Below are positions 63,680 to 64,000 of a stretch of DNA of 64,000 nucleotides, one piece after another (the stretch's first letter is position 1; the number at the start of each line of letters is the position of its first letter). The notes under the pieces were generated by a model, which did not search any database, was not told the DNA's origin, and saw nothing but the letters and a program-made list of their open reading frames with translations. The stretch is from Streptomyces sp. SID12488 (lineage in GTDB: Bacteria > Actinomycetota > Actinomycetes > Streptomycetales > Streptomycetaceae). Position numbers and translations under genes: made by a program. Location: contig NZ_JAAGLT010000042.1 in assembly GCF_010548275.1 (NCBI RefSeq), positions 1 through 64,000 of the forward strand, read 5' to 3'.

Positions 63680-64000
63680 TCAGTCCCCGCTGTCTCCGTG
63701 CGGCCCGCTGTCCGGCACCAGGCCCCTCCGGGCGAGACCGCCGTCCAGCCAGGCCGCGGCCAGTTCCACCCGGGAGCGGCAGCCGGTCCGCTGGTACAGC
63801 CGTGTCAGCCGTTGTTCCACGGTCTTCTCGCTGCACGCCAGCCGGGCAGCGATCTGCCGGTTGGTGGAGCCGTCGCTCACCATGGCGATCACGCGCACGT
63901 CCGGCTCGCTGAGGCCTTCCCTGGCCGTACGGCGCCTGGGGAGCGACACGTTCCGCCGCCGCGCCGCCTCGCCGAGCAAGCTGCGGACGGGCGGCCCCAT
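63680..64000 (-). CDS. LuxR-type regulator, C-terminal part
   Basis: About 106 residues visible; an ATG falls at the window edge but the protein probably extends further. The LuxR helix-turn-helix is complete: LSEPDVRVIAMVSDGSTNRQ, IAARLACSEKTVEQRLTRLY and GCRSRVELAAAW. The preceding RRRNVSLPRRRTAREG looks like a linker from a larger LAL-type or orphan regulator. It is convergent with the second WXG100 pair. Confidence 0.8.
   Translation of the reverse strand: MGPPVRSLLGEAARRRNVSLPRRRTAREGLSEPDVRVIAMVSDGSTNRQIAARLACSEKTVEQRLTRLYQRTGCRSRVELAAAWLDGGLARRGLVPDSGPHGDSGD

Noticed and set aside
1..64000. CRISPR arrays, tRNA/rRNA genes, insertion sequences
   Set aside because: No regularly spaced 25-40 bp repeats, no tRNA-like cloverleaf noticed, and no transposase motifs found; the tandem DNA repeats are coding modules or short leader repeats.

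Overview
The window is about 72-74% G+C, with third codon positions that are almost all G or C, SD-led genes and an actinobacterial gene set. It reads as Streptomyces or a close relative. I saw no tRNA, rRNA, CRISPR array, insertion sequence or phage gene.

Left flank (1-8776): ordinary metabolism and transport. A secreted Pro/Gly-rich protein runs off the left edge. It is followed by an MFS exporter, a CitMHS citrate/metal transporter, a bis-MGD molybdenum oxidoreductase, a TetR repressor, homogentisate dioxygenase (hmgA) and a GntR/UTRA regulator.

Core (8840-63604): a Streptomyces-type type VII secretion (ESX/T7SS) island of about 55 kb. The machine is eccD-eccB (minus strand), divergent eccC with three FtsK/SpoIIIE ATPase domains in one chain, a mycosin protease, and an EccA-like protein carrying a beta-helix and two AAA+ domains. 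I found no eccE. A WXG100 pair (43229-43603 and 42863-43183) heads a long minus-strand operon. That operon continues through a small acidic helical protein, a coiled-coil protein of 1159 aa with hundreds of KAEAE-like residues, a YbaB-like protein and another WXG100-like protein. It ends in a 9303-codon gene (9763-37674) and a T7SS-associated protein. The giant protein is a modular effector candidate. It has a CpnT/WXG100-like N-terminus, a Pro/Ser/Thr linker, an anthrax-oedema-factor/ExoY-like nucleotidyl cyclase domain, an anthrax-lethal-factor-like HExxH metallopeptidase domain, a diverged His-Gly...Cys module, a long beta-rich region, a coiled coil, and five tandem modules of about 800 aa. 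Each of those five carries an H-G and a Cys exactly 47 residues apart, a pattern resembling clan CD peptidases.

A second minus-strand operon (61299 to 56324) encodes a paralogue of the T7SS-associated protein, a 955-aa protein ending in an ADP-ribosyltransferase-like domain, and a single-pass membrane protein with ChW-like repeats. A second WXG100-like pair (62994-63604) lies beyond a SorC-type regulator, and a LuxR-type regulator runs off the right edge.

Regulatory layout: the esx promoter has a plausible -35/-10 overlapped by a dyad. Its half-site recurs inverted about 65 bp downstream. Strong hairpins and a 4 x 15-bp T-rich tandem repeat punctuate the operon after esxA, after the acidic protein gene and after the coiled-coil gene. 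This suggests stepwise attenuation between abundant small ESX proteins and the very costly giant effector. Family assignments come from reading motifs and were not checked against databases.
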